64,000 nt of DNA, from NCBI GenBank assembly GCA_024195265.1, contig JAJLRJ010000002.1:17994768-18058767 (forward strand), in the 5' to 3' direction. How positions within the stretch are numbered: position 1 is the stretch's first letter; every line of letters begins with the position of its first letter. The position numbers and the translations under genes are program-made. The notes under the pieces were generated by a model. That model was not told the origin of the DNA, did not search any database, and saw only the letters and a list, made by a program, of their open reading frames with translations. This stretch comes from Dendrophyllia cribrosa (taxonomy: Eukaryota > Cnidaria > Anthozoa > Scleractinia > Dendrophylliidae). Below are positions 59,944-64,000 of this stretch, in pieces.

Positions 59944-60471
59944 TGGCCCTGTCACACTATTGCGTATCGTACTGGCGTATGCCAGCGTATGAAAAATATC
60001 ACTCATATGCTGGTATACGCTGTCATACGCTAGGGGTACGTTAGGCATAGGTTGTATACGTTTCAAGCATGGTCGCATACGGTGACATACGCTGGCATAC
60101 AGCGAGGCAGAAAAATTTTTTTAAGCATGCTTAAAAATTTTGTGCGTTTTCGGACGTATGGTTTATACGCTAAGCATACGCTAGGCTAGACTTGCCACAA
60201 GTCGACTGCGAAGCCCCCGAGAGCGCGACGAAGTCGCGAAAAGCGAGCGACGAAGTCGTGAGTTCTCCGCCCGACCACCCAAAACAAGAAAACGAAAAAC
60301 GGACTTTGAGAAAGTCTAACGCTAGGCATACGCTGAATACGCGAGAGTTACGCTAGAGGTACGTTACTCATAAGTCAATTAAGCTGGTCATTTTGTGCGA
60401 ATGAAAATTATTTTATGAATTTCCATACGCAACTCATACGTTTCGCTCATACGCAATAGTGTGACAGGGCC
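59944..60471. mobile_element. Non-autonomous element with TTAA target (piggyBac-like MITE)
   Basis: About 25-bp inverted ends: GGCCCTGTCACACTATTGCG on the left and its perfect inverse on the right, next to TTAA on both sides (one extra T on the left). The interior has many ATACGCT/GCATACG words in both orientations. About 530 bp, no transposase. The TTAA target suggests piggyBac-type mobilisation. Confidence 0.75.
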
Positions 60472-62475
60472 TTAACATGAGTTGTCTGTGCAATTGAATA
60501 CAAATTCACTGTAGTTATATAGCTATGTGAACTGTATTGACACCAGTAAGGAGAATGTACATCTACAAATTAATTTTGATTTTGAGATTTTTAAAGGGAC
60601 TTACTGGTCATGAATGCCTAAGTCCTGGTCTTAACCTACGAATTCTCCATCCTGGTCTCTAAACATTGCTTATGCTATTTGCAGAGGATCTGTTGCTTCA
60701 TCTTCGAATATTCATGTTTTGTAATCAATTTCGTAATTCTCATGACCTGTATCCAAAATATAATATTGGTACTGCTGGGAGAATCACATGCCACTTCCTT
60801 AACCAATCAAAAATAAACCAAAACCAATCATGAGTTGCTCGCATGCATTTTCCCGGGCTTGGCACTGGCTTCCTGTAATTTCTCCAAGCTCTGATTAGTT
60901 CATTGGATTGACGTGTATGTTGTGATTGGCCAAAGTAATAACTTTGGTTTTGCTTTTATGACACTTGATTGAAAACCAATGTATATGTATGACAATGTTA
61001 CATTTAATTACTATTTTCTATGGTATGGTAGAATGTTTTACTATTCTATGTTACTGTAGTTCCATTGCTGTTTTTGAGTTAGATTAAATTATTTTTACTA
61101 CAACTGTACCACCATTGAGTTTTTTTTTTTTGTACGACATCACTCTTCGGCAGCAGTAAACCGCCTGCGGTCTTAACCATTCAAGCAAATTGTGAATTGG
61201 GTTAGCAATTATTTGATACCCAATATGTAGAACAAAAACTACAGCAGTATCTAAGGGGAAAAGGTTAATTTGGGAGATAGCACTCACAAGCTTCAAAAAT
61301 GGAATTTAATCGAGACAGCAGGAGTTAGCTGTATTCCTGATAAACAGACTTTCACCCAATCAAAATAAACAGAACACCACTGCATATTGTCCAGGACCCA
61401 TGTCCACAACATTACTATACATCCACTTTCAGACCAATTTTCCTTCTGACAAAAATTAATGAAGATAGGTTGGAGGGTGGTGGGAGGCTTTTGGTACCCA
61501 GTGCCATAGCAGTTACAGCAACCCACAACTCAAAACCCAAAACTGACCAGTACCAGCTCCCATTTATTTTATTTTAAGAAGACAGGGAACTAAGTACAAG
61601 TTAAATGAAAGCGGACTGGGAACAAAAATGTCTCAACTTTAAATTTCGGGGCCATTGCCGGCATACAACCCAACCTCTCCAGTCAAATCAAAAATTCCAT
61701 CTCTCCCTCCCACATCACTAAAATTTTGCAGTGCATCCTCCCCCGAGCTTCGCGAGGTTCTGCGAGACACGTATTTCTAGTATTGTTCCTTAAACAAAAA
61801 ACATGTACCGCCGTGACATTCGGATGGCTTGACTGAGCTAGAATCGGGCCATATTCAAGTCATCCCGTTCGAAAATTTATGGCCAGACACGAGCGAGATT
61901 CAAGCCAGAAAGCGAGCAAGAATCAAGCGACGAATGTTTTTCTCACTTTGATGGAGATTATGCGGATGGATCGATGGAACGCTCGCGAAACCAAACGCGG
62001 CTTATGTTTATTCCCTAAGACACTCCAAACTTTCTGTGATGTTTTAGCGCGGTGGAAAACTTGGAAATGAAGGCTGAGAGTTTGGAAAAGCTTAATCTTA
62101 ATTTGGCGAGCGAAACTACAAAGAACGAAAACAGAGAATTTGTAGAAACGCATAGTCTGTTTATATAAATACTTGCGACTTTCGCTTTTCCCAGCGTGTT
62201 TTCAGGTTTCAAATTACCGTTTTGACATATGGAAATTCGGTGCACTTTTCCCACTTTTCTCAAAGGACCGCCAAGCACTTTTATTTACCGACAACTACAA
62301 CAAACTTCAAAGCATTTAATTTTTTTTTCTGCTACCAAACTTTCCCTACCGTCTTCATACACAGAGTAAATACAGGTTTCACTGTACACAATAACCCTTA
62401 ATTTGACAATATGCCATAGACATATTCATCTATCTCAATAACCAAAAATTAAAATCCCCCCTTTCAACTGCCGAA
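60472..62475. other. Intergenic DNA
   Basis: No gene or clear element recognised. Confidence 0.4.
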
Positions 62476-63009
62476 CGCACTACCCTAATCTCCGATTACT
62501 CCTAGTTTATTTATTGCGTTCGTCTGCGAACGCGATCCTAATTTCGTGTTGAATGTCCTGTATCATGTGTTGGGCGTCCTGTGCAATTTCCTAGCGGAAA
62601 AAATCGAGATTTTTTCTCATGCTTGGACATCCGATTAGCCCCCCCCCCCCCGAAGATTCTTTTGTGTTTTTCAGGGGCAAATTCACGGGCGGGAACTGGT
62701 ATCTACTTTGACCTCGCTGTCATAGAGCTTGCTGCCGATCGGAGAAGGACGCTTTCGCTTCGCTTATTAATCTGCGGCGCATAAAAGCAACTTTACGCTT
62801 TTCAACGGCCGGAAAAAAGTTGAGAATTGACCGATTTTTATCACATAGCAAGTGAAATGAAGCCTGGCAGAGTTTTGACGGCAAATTTCAGGGTCTGTTT
62901 ACGAACGCTGTCGATCCGCGTCGATCTCTCTCTCCTCCCACTTCCTCACTCCCTGTACCATCACCCCACCCTGTCGAACGCACTCCCCTAATTTCCAATT
63001 ACTACTAGT

Positions 63010-64000
63010 TTATTTTGGTACTTCAGCATCATCACGTCACTTCATCCGTTGAGGTATTAATTAGAAATTTCTGTTTTGATCGCTTGAACTTTGTCTTACA
63101 GTATGGTTCAACGTGGAGTCAATGACTTTGACCCAGTCTCTGCGCTCCTTACTGAACCACTTCACTAAAACAAGGAACGTTGCTGTGAACCCTGCCGCCA
63201 AACAGAATGCACGTGACTTTATCATGAAAACGTTCAAAGATCATGGACTGTACACGTGGACTGAAGAATTTACAAGTAACAATGCGCAGGTAAATAAAGG
63301 ACTAGTAACTAGCATGCTCTGTAGGTGGACCGAAACTAGTGTGCAAAGGAACATAAAAGTAATCATTATGACCCAGACAGTCTATGTATAACCGGGATGG
63401 CAACTGGCAACAATACTTTCTTTTCAGTTACCACCTCTAGTAAGAGACCGTGATCACTTTATAACTCAAATGATTTTAATTATTTTACTGTCTATAACCT
63501 TTGGTAAGCGACCCCTTTCCCGCATTTCTATGCCACGAACGATGAAAATAAAATAATGTGATTCAGTGCAACTACGAACTCCAATAATATATGGAATTAA
63601 TTAACTTTTAAGTACGGTCACATTGGAGTGGGTTAAAATTTAAAATCAATTGCTGGTTTGCACTTACGTCATATCAAAATTCAGAAGCATTAAAAAACAT
63701 ATTTCAATTCTAAAACGTTTATGAAATTGTAGAGAGTTTAAAACTACAAATCTGGGCCAAATGTTTAAGCGCAAGAACATTTCGTTCAAGAGTTATAGGC
63801 AAACAAGTATTGGTCATTTTTAGTAAAAATGTATGGAGCGGCCATCTTTGCGTCCCACTTAGGGACACAAACATGGCGGCCAAAACTGCACAGTCTTAAT
63901 TACACCAAAAATCTCATAACAAAAGATTGGATTCAATAAAAGTTTAATAAAATTAGCTTATAAGCATCTATAATGCAAAATAACTTTCAAGTGGTTAACT
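63010..64000 (+). repeat. Segmental duplication of 22884-23890
   Basis: From TTTATTTTGGTACTTCAGC onward, close to 99 percent identical to the region around exon 2 of the complete gene, introns included, with a few small indels (for example at 63810). It continues to the window edge. Similarity starts directly after a GATTACTACTAGTTT-type repeat end. Confidence 0.93.
63102..63289 (+). CDS. M28 peptidase exon 2, second gene copy (partial gene)
   Basis: 188-nt exon with acceptor TTACAG and donor CAG|GTAAAT, encoding the same 62-residue segment as 22973-23160 (WFNVESMTLTQ... to TSNNAQ). Can receive a phase-1 exon such as that at 57671. The remaining exons lie beyond the window. Confidence 0.85.

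Overview
This is a piece of an animal nuclear genome, most likely a cnidarian and probably a stony coral. Evidence for this: AT-rich, intron-rich DNA with GT-AG splicing, a PTEN gene whose exon sizes match the vertebrate gene, a secreted M28 peptidase with a CUB domain, Penelope-like relics and many small inverted-repeat elements. The species assignment is inference; no rRNA or mitochondrial marker is present.

Layout. (1) About 1-9.6 kb: the 5' half of a PTEN gene on the minus strand, five coding exons read into the phosphatase P-loop, with two alternative first coding exons. Its introns carry MITEs and a minisatellite. (2) About 9.6-20.3 kb: mostly intergenic, with a fold-back element holding tRNA-like sequences, a 680-bp CCTT/CCCT tract, the last exon of a minus-strand single-pass membrane protein (15.8-16.9 kb) and several MITEs. 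(3) 20.3-30.7 kb: a complete eight-exon plus-strand gene for a secreted or GPI-anchored M28 metallopeptidase with a CUB domain (514 aa). (4) About 32.6-58.0 kb: a tandem array of roughly 1.25-kb units, each with a copy of the signal-peptide exon of that peptidase. (5) 36,732-54,505: a 17.8-kb Polinton/Maverick inserted in one array unit, flanked by a short target duplication. (6) 58-63 kb: repeats and relics. (7) 63.0-64.0 kb: a near-identical second copy of peptidase exon 2 and its flanks, the start of a second gene copy that runs off the window.

The Polinton encodes a protein-primed family B DNA polymerase, a retroviral-type integrase, an FtsK/A32-like packaging ATPase, a double-jelly-roll major capsid protein, a likely minor capsid protein, a YqaJ/lambda-exonuclease-like recombinase, a VLTF3-like zinc-ribbon protein and about ten small or membrane proteins. 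I found no adenain-type cysteine protease. Each 275-bp terminal inverted repeat begins with a near-perfect 167-bp palindrome. Two promoter types are visible. A CCAATTGAAGAAA ... TATA motif precedes the replication, recombination and regulatory genes, and its upstream part lies inside both terminal repeats. A plain CATATATATACC-type box precedes the virion-type genes and the integrase. This looks like a built-in early/late programme, with the VLTF3-like protein as a candidate switch. The copy is young by its ends and target site but carries at least three lesions: two in the polymerase and one in a small gene.
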